Shown: piece after piece, positions 20,332-29,844 of the stretch
Numbering within the stretch: position 1 is the first letter of the stretch
How the letters are laid out: each line of letters begins with the position of its first letter
From: Pleodorina starrii
Lineage: Eukaryota; Chlorophyta; Chlorophyceae; Chlamydomonadales; Volvocaceae
NCBI GenBank assembly: GCA_030267565.1
Contig: BRXU01000010.1
Location: 3,034,501-3,098,500, forward strand
Direction: 5' to 3'
Length of the DNA stretch: 64,000 nucleotides
Notes under the pieces: generated by a model
What the model saw: the letters and a program-made list of their open reading frames with translations, nothing else
The model's database searches: none
What the model was told of the DNA's origin: nothing
Translations under genes and position numbers: made by a program

Positions 20332-20942
20332 TTTTTTTCTGCGAGGGACGTTACAAGGACTGGGAAAGCGAAGCCCAACGGGCAAGCCGAGCAAGACCGG
20401 CAAGCCACAACAACCAGGCAAGAAGCCCAAAAAACCACCGCAAGGAGCCGAGGAGAGAGTAAAAGCCAAGCAACGCCTAAACTCGCAGACAGGACAGGGA
20501 CAGGGACGGGGGCAGCAAGAGGCCAGGAGCCACTGCTGCACGGTCGGCACACACGGCCACCCCTTCCTCCAAGACACCGAGGAGGGAACCGAAACCAACA
20601 CCAGGGCCCAACACCAGGGCCAACCCCAGGGCCAACACCACGGCCAACACCACGGCCCATAACCAGGGCCCAACACCCGGGCCCAAAACCAGAGCCAACA
20701 CCACGGCCCAACACCAGGGCCAAAACCACGGCCCAACACCAGGGCCAAAACCACGGACCAACAACAGGGCCCGTCACCGGGGACAAACCCTAGGGCCGGG
20801 CAAAGGCCCCAACAGCAACCGCAGAAACAACACAACCACAACCTGAGCAACCTCAACAGCCAAGGGGCGAACCCTACACCCAGGGCGACAAAATCGGGCA
20901 ACCGCCGCAGCGAACCAGGGTGGACAAGCCCCCCCCCGCCGG
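20332..20942 (-). mobile_element. LINE 3' end (3'UTR and A-tail)
   Basis: Minus-strand 3' terminus CCTTGTAACGTCCCTCGCAG followed by A7 (T7 at 20332-20338), inserted in satellite. The same terminus occurs at 24321, at 51900 and, with one change, at 22267. Contains an 18-bp-type minisatellite (20592-20790, CCAACACCAGGGC units) typical of this LINE's 3'UTR. No ORF. Confidence 0.75.
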
Positions 20943-21312
20943 CACTGCTTGCGGCCCGGGTGACCCGGGTTCAAGTCCCATCAAGGACATTTGGAACTTA
21001 CCTGCGCCCCACAGAAGGAGGTAATGGTTCATTGGCCGGCAACAGGGAAACCTTGCCATTCCCCCCGGGATCCCGGGATCGAAACCAGTCAGTGACCATT
21101 ACCCGGGGTGCGATGGGTGCCCACCCCTGTCCCTGTCCTGTCCGGAGGTTTACAAGACAAATCATACAGTCATCAGCACCATCCAGCTGGCCCTTGGAGA
21201 CGCCCAGAAGCCCGGCACGCTAGCTACTCAGCAGAAGTGGCAGCATCAGTGGAGCCGCCAGACAACATGTGTCCCATGTCCCGAGTCCGGGTTCCTCCGG
21301 AATTAAAAAAAA
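20943..21312 (+). mobile_element. SINE-like insertion in LINE 3'UTR
   Basis: LINE sequence is interrupted after CCCCCGCCGG and resumes near ACCCACAGC at about 21325. The intervening 370 bp ends in GGAATTAAAAAAAA (A8 at 21305-21312). Near its start it contains GGGTTCAAGTCCC, which resembles a pol III box B. A convincing box A was not found, so tRNA origin is uncertain. Confidence 0.4.
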
Positions 21313-21584
21313 GAGGAAACAGGAAACCCACAGCACGCCCGAAGAGAACCCCGCACCACCGAAACCGCCTCCCAGAGCCACAAAAGCCGCAGGGACGGCG
21401 CCACACGAAGCGCACCGGAGACAAACAACAACCGACCCCACCCTGGGGGCGTCCCCGCAAGACAGCAGGCCCCAAGACACACCTCCCTCCCAAGACACCC
21501 CGCACCGCCCCCTCTCTCCTCGGCTCCTTGCGGTGGTTCTTTGGGCTTCTTGCCAGGTTGTTGTGGCTTGCCGGTCTTGCTCGG
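21313..21584. mobile_element. LINE 3'UTR fragments meeting at an inversion point
   Basis: 21313-21509 continues the minus-strand LINE 3'UTR. At about 21510 the orientation flips: CTCTCTCCTCGGCTCCTTGCGG is the inverse of 20433-20456. The plus-strand LINE 3' end then runs to CTCGG at 21584 and continues at 22215. Confidence 0.65.
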
Positions 21585-22214
21585 TGTTGTATCACGCATC
21601 TGGCGTGTTCTGGACTTAGGAATATTCTGCTGAATTCCTATATATCTGTCTGTTACCTCTCTGTCATTAACTGTCAACTGAATACGTCCCGTCTGACTGG
21701 GTTCGTAATCGGTTATCTGCTGGGTCTGTAACGCTGTGTTACGGACGGGAACTGTATCTGTTGTGTACAGTTGAGGACAACTGGTCCTTGGCAGCTGTTC
21801 TGTCTGTTCCGATTGGAGTTACTCTGGAGCTACCGGCTGCGGTTTGGGTCGCTGTGACCGCCGTACGCTACAACCGCTCACCTCGTGCTCTTAAGCACTC
21901 TGCATTTCTCTAATCGGCAGTTCTGACTGCCCCCATGCAGTCGGACATTTCTAAAGCTTACAACAATTGGTATCGAGACCAGTCTATCCGGGTACGATTC
22001 CCGGCTGGTGCAGTTTCTGACGTGGAGGTGGCAGGCCCACGACTGCATACTTCTGGGCGATGGGAAGTGGCGCACCCTATGCGGAACGGAATCTACTCGG
22101 CGAGGACGCCTCATCTGGAGGGAGGATAGTTGTTGTATCCTGGGTGTACCATGAAAGTTGTCCTGGTCAGACAACCCCGGCTGGGTACCTATTCTGATAG
22201 GTCATGGTACAACA
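21585..22214 (+). mobile_element. TRIM-like element inserted in LINE (630 bp)
   Basis: Starts TGTTGTATC and ends GGTACAACA, with a perfect 5-bp duplication CTCGG on both sides (21580-21584, 22215-22219). A 381-bp left terminal unit ends TTACAACA at 21965 and is followed by TGGTATCGAGACCAG (21968-21982), the primer site also found in the other TRIMs. A purine-rich GGAGGGAGGATAG precedes TGTTGTATC at 22131. The right terminal unit is only 84 bp and matches the left one just at its ends, so it is deleted or unrelated. A T-arm-like hairpin CCGGG-TACGATT-CCCGG lies just after the primer site. No ORF. Confidence 0.6.
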
Positions 22215-22277
22215 CTCGGCTTGCCCGTTGGGCTTCGCCTTCCCAGTCCTTGTAACATCCCTCGCAGAAAACAAAAA
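22215..22277 (+). mobile_element. LINE 3' end with A-rich tail
   Basis: Resumes the LINE interrupted at 21584: CTTGCCCGTTGGGC... to TGTAACATCCCTCGCAG, then AAAACAAAAAG. The tail abuts satellite in the orientation opposite to that before 20331. Confidence 0.75.
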
Positions 22278-23070
22278 GAGCCCCAGAACACCTTTGGAGG
22301 GCCCGCAAGGCCTTACTTCAAAGGGCCCGGAATACCGTCGGGAGGACCGGAAGGCGATTGGGGAGCCAGGATGGCTCTGTGGGCTGGAAGCCTTTGGAAG
22401 GCCTGGAAGGCAATCAGAGGGCCCGGAAGGCCCTCGGAGGGCCCGGAAGGCCCTCGGGGGGCCCGGTAGACCTTCAGAGGGCCCGTGAGGCCTTCAAAGG
22501 GCCCGGAATACCGTCGGAGGGACCGGAAGGCAATTGGAAAGCCCGGAAGGCTCTCTGTGGGCTGGAATCCTTTGGAAGGCCTGGAAGGCGATCAGAGGGC
22601 CCGGAAGGCCGTTTGAGATCCCCAGGAAGCCTTTGGAGGGTCCGCAATGCCTTCAAAGGCCCGGCAGGCCCTCGGGGGGCCCGGTAGACCTTCAGAGGGC
22701 CCGTGAGGCCTTCAAAGGGCCCGGAATACCGTCGGAGGGACCGGAAGGCAATTGGGGAGCCCGGAAGGCTCTCTGTGGGCTGGAAGCCTTTGGAAGGCCT
22801 GGAAGGCGATCAGAGGATCCGGAAGGCCGTTTGAGATCCCCAGGAAGCCTTTGGAGGGTCCGCAATGCCTTCAAAAGGCCCGGCAGGCCCTCGGGGGGCC
22901 CGGTAGACCTTCAGAGGGCCCGTGAGGCCTTCAAAGGGCCCGGAATACCGTCGGAGGGACCGGAAGGCAATTGGGGAGCCCGGAAGGCTCTCTGTGGGCT
23001 GGAAGCCTTTGGAAGGCCTGGAAGGCGATCAGAGGGCCCTGAAGTCCGTTTTAGAGCCCCAGAACCCCTT
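22278..23070 (+). repeat. Satellite array, inverted orientation
   Basis: Same 219-bp satellite as 1848-20331 but reverse-complemented, so the open Gly/Pro/Arg-rich frames are now on the plus strand. It ends in AGCCCCAGAACCCC and then CCCTAAACCCC at 23076. Confidence 0.9.
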
Positions 23071-24313
23071 TAAACCCTAAACCCCCTACCAAACGAGCAC
23101 CGGTTTAAGTCGGGAGTTAAGCCAGGTTAGACACGGTTAGCCAGATTTAGCTGTATGGTGCTTCTGCAGGCAGACACCTTTAACTCCGGCTAAGCAGCGT
23201 TAAACGCGACTTAAACTGTCGTTTTTCGAGTTAAGGGCGGCTTAAGAGGCATTTAGGCTGATTTAGGTAGGAGCGCCCAGAAAGGACTGGATTAGAATTA
23301 GCCGGAGTTTGGCCGAGTTGGCTGCAATTACCCTAGTTTAGCTATACTTAGGGTTAGCAGCAGAACACGGATTTAAACGCTGCATTTACCCTTACTTACA
23401 GTTGAAAGAGCTTAACCAACGACTAAGTCGTTCTGAAGGCCACAAGAGTTAAACACGGGACTTATCCATTCATGTGGCTGGAAGAGTTAACGCTGAGGAT
23501 TTACCCAATCTTATACCCAATCTCATGGGGTGGCATGCTTAACCAATAGAGGAATCAGGTTGGCGACCTTTACACGATGTGCGGGCTTTGCAAGCACCGT
23601 TTCTGAGTAGTCGTACTAAAGGCACTAGACGTGACTCCTCCATCTGAGACGCATCGCAAGTTATGGCCAACACGGGGTACGGGGCAGGATATAGAGATGC
23701 AACAGCAGGCACCTATGAAGCACCGCCTTGCATGCATCCCTCTGCATCACCAATTCGTCCATTGCACCAGGAGTGCGCCATTGTGGCACATAATCCAAAC
23801 GAAATCAAATGGCCTAAGGTCACCACCGACGGTTGCCTACGGACGGGCACCGTGGAGCCAAAAGCACGACCCAATTCAAGAGTGCTAGGAGGGCTGCATG
23901 CAGCCTAGCATCACTGTATGGTGGCTGGCAGGTATGGTAGCAGGTGACGACACAAACTGCCTTGCCCACTACTCAACAATGTGGGGCCAACACTGCACTA
24001 GATAGTGCACTCATCTCGCCATGAAGCAACACCCCGACGATACAGACAAACAGATAGCAATCCAAGTCAGACCATGGCGCTCCATATGAGTACCAATACA
24101 ACATGCCTGCAATATCCTACCCTGCAGCGAGGCTGGCATACATACGTACATGAGTGAAGCACCTTGATCCGCCTACTGATGCTTAGCACAGCAAGCCCGC
24201 ATGAGGCTTCATGCCAGTGAAGCATAACAACTGAGTACTTCCAACCCTCTGCCACACACTCCCCCTCCCCCGCACCCCCGCCGCCGTGTCCCCACCCCTG
24301 CTGCAGGCAACAA
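23071..24313. other. Gene-free region with TTAA-rich segment
   Basis: About 23090-23500 is unusually dense in GTTAAG, CTTAA and TTTAG words. From 23500 to 24313 I see no coding signal or repeat structure beyond short AC/TG-rich words. A similar TTAA-dense stretch occurs at 59110-59420. Confidence 0.5.
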
Positions 24314-24809
24314 TTTTTTTCTGCGAGGGACGTTACAAGGACCGGGAAAACGAAGCCCAACGGGCAAGCCGAGCAAGACCGGCAAGCCACAACCACCTGG
24401 CAAGAAGCCCACAAAAACCACTGCAAGGAGCCGAGGAGAGAGAAAAAAGCCAAGCAACGCCTAAACTCGCAGACAGGACAGGGACAGGGACGGGGGCAGC
24501 AAGAGGCCAGGAGCCACTGCTGCACGGGCGGCACACACAGCCACCCCTACCTCCAAGACACTGAGGAGGGAACCGAAACCAACACCAGGGCCCAACACCA
24601 GGGCCAAACCCCACAGCCCAACACCAGGGCCCAACACCAGGGCCAAAACCACGGCCCAACACCCGGGCCAGCACCACGGACCACAGCAGGGCCCATCACC
24701 AACAGCGACCACAATGACAACACAACCACAACCTGCACAACCTCAACAGCCAAGGGGCGAAACCTACACCCAGGGCGACAGCAACAGGAACGGCAAACAA
24801 AACAGGGCA
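24314..24809 (-). mobile_element. LINE-A distal 3'UTR and A-tail
   Basis: T7 at 24314-24320 is the A-tail, followed (plus strand) by CTGCGAGGGACGTTACAAGG. The sequence continues through the 3'UTR minisatellite to CAAACAAAACAGGGCA. Comparison with 49620-49650 shows that the next LINE bases (CCGCCGCAGCG) are found at 41202, so this is the distal end of LINE-A, separated from its body by the insertion 24810-41197. Confidence 0.8.
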
Positions 24810-25418
24810 TGTCACGCCAGCTAAGGTACCGTCGACCAGCTGATGTGGCTAACTGGCAATCTGACAGAAGAGCACGTGCCTTCGGGAGACGAGCTACGCA
24901 GCTCTCTCCTAGGGCGACCTGGGCACGATGTCCTCCTCGGAGGACGGATTACCGAAACGGATCACCGAAAGAACTTACAAAGACTGCGTCACGCGGTCTG
25001 TCAATCGCGGATCTGTGACTGTATGCTACTTAGAGTCTTAACACTGCAAAATGCGAGACACAGATAAGGTGTCTCGCACGGCCGCCGGACTATAACAAGC
25101 CCGCGCAATGCACTTTTCGTACCTCCAGGGGAACCCGCACTGTATTGCTTCTTGCTCAGTCGGGGCCCCGTACAATGACAACAAATAAATGTAATATCAA
25201 CAAAGTGTCGACGACTCAGGCGTCGCACGGAAACGGTGCACGGAAGCTGATCCGAAGGGGCCACACCCAACGGCTCCTAACTAACCGACAACGGTTCTTA
25301 GTAATCAGCCAACGATTCTCAGTATCTGCCACGTTCTATGGCAATCACACGAGATAGCGTGACAGCTGTCACGCCAGCTAAGGTACCGTCGACCAGCTGA
25401 TGTGGCTAACTGGCAATC
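24810..25418 (-). repeat. Element D 3' terminal complex B1-GC-A2-B2
   Basis: B1 (25418-25367) and B2 (24861-24810) are identical 52-bp sequences ending GGCGTGACA. Between them lie the dinucleotide GC (25366-25365) and A2 (25364-24862, 503 bp), which starts TGTCACGCTATC. A2 matches A1 at 40695-41197 nearly perfectly. The B1/A2 junction makes an 18-bp palindrome (25358-25375). A2 contains a hairpin with an 11-bp stem (GTGCGAGACAC type, about 25050-25080). Confidence 0.7.
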
Positions 25419-25426
25419 CCCCCCCC
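25418..25426 (-). other. Polypurine tract (G9) of element D
   Basis: Nine G on the minus strand directly upstream of B1, in the position expected for the plus-strand primer. Equivalent G-runs precede the repeats of the other LTR-type elements here. Confidence 0.5.
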
Positions 25427-25513
25427 AGCATGAAGCCGCCAGAAGAGTGCTGGCTGCCAGGCATGTGTCGTGGCACAGCAACAAATGCTCAGTTCAGACA
25501 AACGGGATGCTCC

Positions 25514-26470
25514 TCAGAAGACGGGCATGGGTGCGATGGTGCGCTTAATGAACCCCTGGCGGCGCTTGCCGCTCGCAAACAACACCAACCAGATGCAGGT
25601 AGCGCACGGCACTATCATCAAACGCCCTTCGGCCTGCCGGGCTCGGAGCCAGCACAGGTGCACCTCCCCGGCGCTCCACAGATACTCACACGGAACACGC
25701 GCCGCCACCGCCGCCTCGCGGGCGTGCGCTGCCGCTGACTCAAGCACTGAACCTACATCAGAGACCACATTCTCTACCATCAATACTCCTACATCAACCC
25801 CATTCTCGCGCGCGCACGCCATCTCCCCCGCGGTTAGGGCGGCTGGGCCGGCCCCCGTTGCGCCGCGGCGCAGGATGCAGCCCTGCTGTCGTACCCATCC
25901 CGCGGTCTGCTCGCTGAGTCCCACGGGCGCGAAGACACTGAGCGCGCTGCCGAGATCCAGCACCTCGGCCAGCGCTGCACATTCACTGGCGGTTGCCGCC
26001 AGCTGAGCATCGATGACTACAGGCAGCGCCGGCTGCACGGCCGATGCTGCCGCTGTGGGCTCCTGGGCGCCAGGCACGACGAGACGAGGCCGGAAGTCCT
26101 TGAGACTCACGAGCTCGGACGTCTTGTCGGGATACTCTATGACAAAATGATGCACGTTGCGTATCTTACCGGCGTACATGACCACGCCTGCCTCTGCCTT
26201 GCTGCACGAGCGTCCGCGCCGAAGTGCCCACATGACAAAAGCACCCTGAAGCTTAGCGAGAGAGAGCGGGGGCTGCAGTGATGAAGTGGCGCGTTGCGCG
26301 CCGTGAGCCTCCACCTGCTGCTTGGTGACACCCTTGCGTTGACAGTGGCCGCAGATCCAGGTTCCCTCGGGGACCCCTTCCAGCGGCGGCCTCAAGCAGT
26401 ATGTGTGTCAACCCGTGCCGCACGAGTCGCACAGCAGCATCCACTCCTCGGAGTCGGGCATACGGCAAAC
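25514..26470 (-). pseudogene. Element D C-terminal region: PHD finger plus tail
   Basis: Directly after the integrase, a PHD finger reads C-EV-C, then C-DS-C, H-TY-C and C-GH-C (about 26464-26325). All eight C4HC3 ligands are visible, but the conserved Trp just before the His is TGA (about 26404-26406), a nonsense change. Past the stop the frame continues to 25514. A segment MYAGKIRNVHHFVIEYPDK followed by ELVSLKDF has the look of a Tudor or chromo-like barrel. Farther on come VLDLGSALSVF and, near the end, IWLVLFASGKRR; these faintly recall a Rossmann-type methyltransferase, which I do not claim. PHD and Tudor modules read histone tails, so a targeting role is plausible. Stop, 9-residue tail, then C9 and B1. 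Confidence 0.7.
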
Positions 26471-27414
26471 CTCGCAGGCCAGGGTAAGCGGCGGCTTGGC
26501 CAACCGCGGATCAACTTGCTCGTCGGTGATGGGCAGGTGGCACGGAGCCACGTGATGAGTGACGTGGGCGGTCAGACGCCCTCCACACTTGCCCTCCAGC
26601 ACGACCACCCCTGAGGGGCGCGTCTCCACCACACGCAGGATCTCGGGCCGAGCGTCGGCCTCCAAGCTGCTGCGGGCGGTAGTGTTGCGGTAGTACACGT
26701 AGTCACCAATGTCGACCTTGCACAAAGTGGGATCAAAGCCTCCGCCGCGCAGGCGCGCGTAGTGAAGGCGATCACAGTGCTGGGCCACGGAGAGGTTGCC
26801 TCCCGCAATAGCCATGTGCTTTCGAACGGCGGCTGTCCTGACCAGAACCGACCTGGCGACCTCCTCGGGGTTGTCCAGATTGAAGTCGGGGCTGAACCTG
26901 TCCTTTATTGCTGGCGGAATGACTGGGTCAACCACATGCACGATGGTGTAAGGGCACAGCTTGGTGGAATCCTGCACGGAGCAGTTGTAGCCAAGCATGA
27001 TGGACGGCAGCTGCTCATCCCAATTGGCGTAGCTGCCACTGGTGTTGGCCATCTTGGTGAGCGCCTCCTTGACCGAACGGACCGCACGCTCGCTCAGTCC
27101 GTTGGCCTGGGGGTGGTTGGCTGACGTCTGCCGGTGATCGATGAGCGTCTCTTGGAGGCAGCTGGCAAACTCGCCCTTCCACTCGCTGCCCTGATCCGTA
27201 CAGACCTCCGCGCACGCGCCGTAGCGGCCCAAAATGTGTTGACGAAAGGCGAAGGCTGTCTCTGTCGCATGCTTGCTCGGCAATGGAACCAGAACCACAA
27301 ACTTACTAAAATGCTCCACACAAACCATGACGTAACGGCTGCCTTGGGCAGTCGTGTTGAACGGACCACAGAGATCCACGCCCCACCGCGCCGATGGGCA
27401 ACGGGTTGAGCACA
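26470..27414 (-). pseudogene. Element D integrase, catalytic core and C-terminal region
   Basis: Retroviral-type DDE integrase core: WGVDLCGPF (first Asp), VCTDQGSEWKGEF (second Asp) and ANGLSERAVRSVKEALTK (Glu). It is followed by SIMLGYNCSVQDSTKLCPYTIVH and a long C-terminal region with KVDIGDYVYYRN (an SH3-like GD.V motif). It would insert the element's cDNA. The frame is open from the TRIM-2 insertion site (27415) to the TGA in the PHD finger. The N-terminal zinc-binding part is on the other side of TRIM-2. Confidence 0.85.
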
Positions 27415-27419
27415 CCGGA

Positions 27420-27900
27420 TGTAACGCCGAGGTCATAGGTGCCGTACAGTCGGCTAGCATAAAGCCTAAGAAAGGCGTCGCACAGCATCTCGAGTAGCCT
27501 TTGCTCCGCCCAAGCACTACATTGGTATCGAGACCAGTACTGTCGTACAGTCTCTCAGAGGTCGTCAGTTCGATCCCTGGTATTCGTGGAAAGGCTTCCA
27601 CTCCAGAAAACCTTGCAAAACAAGGCTAGAGGCATGTATGCCGCGGCATGACCTGACTTGGGAAGTTGTCCACCCCAATGCCGAAGACCTGGCTAAGACC
27701 CCAGGCATGCAAAGGTGGTGAAAGGCGGAGTGGACTGTGCACAGACTCTGCGAGGACGCAGTGAGGACCGAGGACGTTCCCTTCAGAGGGGGGGGGAATG
27801 TAACGCCGAGGTCATAGGTGCCGTACAGTCGGCTAGCATAAAGCCTAAGAAAGGTGTCGCACAGCATCTCGAGTAGCCTTTGCTCCGCCCAAGCACTACA
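27420..27900 (+). mobile_element. TRIM-2 element (481 bp) inserted in element D integrase
   Basis: Two 102-bp repeats (27420-27521 and 27799-27900), TGTAACGCC...CACTACA, with primer site TGGTATCGAGACCAG at 27523-27537 and polypurine tract AGAGGGGGGGGGAA at 27785-27798. Perfect 5-bp target duplication CCGGA at 27415-27419 and 27901-27905. Repeats differ at one noted position (AAAGGC versus AAAGGT). The interior contains GTCAGTTCGATCCCTGG, similar to a tRNA T-arm. This is the best-preserved copy and defines the family. Confidence 0.92.
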
Positions 27901-27905
27901 CCGGA

Positions 27906-28530
27906 CCACGCAGTGAAGGTTGCCCTCACACGACTGTACGCGGTGCAGTGCCTCACCGTCTCGGCGACGTCGTTATTGATGCCCCGCCACCAGTAGGTAT
28001 GAAGAAGGAGAGCCACAGTGCGCTTGACGCCCCAATGGCCTGACTGCTCATGCATTTTCAGCACCAGCTCACCCCGCTCGGTGGGGCGCGGAACGATTCG
28101 GGTGCGGCCATCGAGACCCATCACGTAAAGCTGCTCACCCTGCCACCGGTACCGTTGCGAGCGCCGCTTGACGCGCTTCACCTCGGCCTCCGAGAGCCCT
28201 TCGGGCAGCTGTCCGGTCTGAAGCAGGGTAAGCAGATTCTGGTCAGCCCACGGCTCCGAGCCAGGGCCTGCATCGGCGCCACCTTCGGGATCAAGGGCGC
28301 CGGTGGTGAAGACGACGAACTCGTTCGGCACGGCTTGACCGCGCTGAGAAAGAGCTGAACAGAAGCTGGCGCCCGGCTGCTGGGCACTGACGTTGACTGC
28401 AGCAATGTGCGCAGGGAGGGCGGAGGTCGCCTCCGCCGCAAGCACCTTGCCCACCACGATGACACTAGACAAGTAACACACATCAGTTGTGCTAGCCAGC
28501 AGCGCTCGGCGCTGCTGGTCGCTGACACGA
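27906..28530 (-). pseudogene. Element D integrase N-terminal zinc-binding region
   Basis: The frame runs from the element C junction (about 28530) to TRIM-2. Variable linker (AEATSALPAHIAAVNVSAQQPG), then the integrase_H2C2 domain: RYRWQGEQLYVMGLDGRTRIV, H-EQSG-H, WWRGINNDV and RHC. The second Cys is not clear near the insertion. This domain stabilises the integrase multimer on cDNA ends. It continues as the core at 27414. Confidence 0.8.
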
Positions 28531-28797
28531 GGCTGTAACGACTAAAGCCCACACCCACAACAAACACGACCACCCAAAATTTTTCGCGTATGGTCGGCTA
28601 GCGGGGTTGGACAGAGAATGCGCTAATGATCGTTCTCAGTGGTCTACTGCCAGTAAAGCCGTAGGTGACGATGTACTTTACTGTTTTACCCTAAGACTGA
28701 CACGCGCAGACCCTAAAGATCTTATACTACTGACGTACTGATGCAGCGTAACGTTATAAGGCCTAAAGCCCAGAGATGTCTCTTTTACTTGCTCAGG

Positions 28798-28893
28798 CAG
28801 TGTTTCTCCTAAGGCCGATGACTCAGTTATTAGTAGTGTTGGCTACAGTGTTTGTCCTAAGGCCGATGACTCAGTTATTAGTAGTGTTGGCTA
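28798..28893. repeat. 48-bp tandem duplication
   Basis: Units 28798-28845 and 28846-28893 (CAGTGTTTSTCCTAAGG... to GTGTTGGCTA) differ at one or two positions. Confidence 0.85.
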
Positions 28894-29198
28894 GAGCAGG
28901 CTGCTCTTGAGTCTTGAGTGTCGTACGGTCGGGAGTCTTGCTAGGGTCTTGCGAACTGGGGAGGTTCGGGAGGGATCTTGGTCAGGGAGCTTCGGGGGCG
29001 TCTGCTGCTTGACCGATAGTGTTTGTGCTATTGTGATAAGAGTCAGGGGGTCGGAGACAGAGATTTCCTTGCATCGAGTGTTACAGATTATCAGATTGCC
29101 ATTAGTCTCAGAGTCTTAAGGTGGGGCCAGGTACTATGAGGTCAGCGGGGACTATCTAGCCCGATCTCAACTGCCTGCTCAAAGACTGCAAACTCGCG

Positions 29199-29207
29199 CC
29201 TTTTATA
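29199..29207 (-). promoter_or_regulatory. TATA box in element C LTR
   Basis: TATAAAAGG on the minus strand. Transcription would proceed toward 28534. Confidence 0.45.
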
Positions 29208-29261
29208 CTGTTGGCGAAGCACCGTCGTACACTGCCGTACTGTGCAACGTAATGCACTTGG

Positions 29262-29392
29262 CCCGGCGAAACCTACTACGGCAACTGCGCGAACGTGCAC
29301 TTGGGCCTGGCACAACCTACTACGGCAACTGTGCGAATGTGCGCTCAGGCCTGGTACAACCTACTACGGCAACTGCGCGAACGTGCACTCGA
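29262..29392. repeat. 44-bp minisatellite, three copies
   Basis: ACCTACTACGGCAACTG recurs at 29271, 29315 and 29359, an exact 44-bp period with a few substitutions. Confidence 0.85.
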
Positions 29393-29844
29393 TTGCTACT
29401 CGAAGTAGCTACGCGAAGCTGCTCAACAATGTATTTTGTTGTCATCGTCAATTTCTCTCGACGAAACCCCTTGTGATCCCAACTGGCTCCCATCGTCTGG
29501 ACCATGCGATAGGTACCATATATCAATATATCTGACATCGTTCAATAGCCCCATGCGTGACTTGTCTACTGACCTTCATTGTAGCGCGGGTTCGATCTCT
29601 CACGCGTACGTAACCCATCGGAACTCCATTTGTACCCATTGGTCGAATGCATATTATTTGTATTTTTATCCAATCCTCATGAGACCAGCGTCCGCCCATA
29701 TTTTGTCTGCGTGTTGAGATTAATGTCTGTACACCTACAACCTCGCTCCACTTTTGACCGCCACAGCTGTAACGCGGCCCTCCCTCGAGTCTTGACCGTC
29801 CATGGTCAACATCTGATCCCCATCATAGCGCGTACTTAAGAGCT

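Larger units (their letters stand above)
28534..29739 (-). mobile_element. Element C 3' LTR (about 1.2 kb, putative)
   Basis: Bounded on the minus strand by TGTAGGTGTACAG (29739) and AGTCGTTACA (28534), the TGTA...TACA ends used by the other elements here. It lies after C's coding region and next to resumed element D sequence. It contains a TATAAAAGG box (29207-29199), two tandem repeats and is lower in GC than its surroundings. No second copy is present in the window, because C has lost its 5' LTR and gag, so the boundaries are inferred. Confidence 0.5.

Noticed and set aside
20310..20901. Trp/Cys/Gly-rich minus-strand frame (269 aa)
   Set aside because: Translation of the LINE 3'UTR minisatellite (GGCCCTGGTGTTGG units). 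It lies downstream of ORF2 in full LINEs and shifts frame between copies.
1848..23070. CRISPR-like array
   Set aside because: Repeats are contiguous tandem units without unique spacers, in a eukaryotic transposon-rich context.
24810..25418. A small stand-alone transposon of 609 bp with 52-bp terminal repeats
   Set aside because: The 503-bp core recurs at 40695-41197 at the opposite edge of one insertion with a shared target duplication, so it fits better as a terminal repeat complex.
28050..28358. Plus-strand frame as a host gene
   Set aside because: Antisense shadow of the integrase zinc-binding domain.
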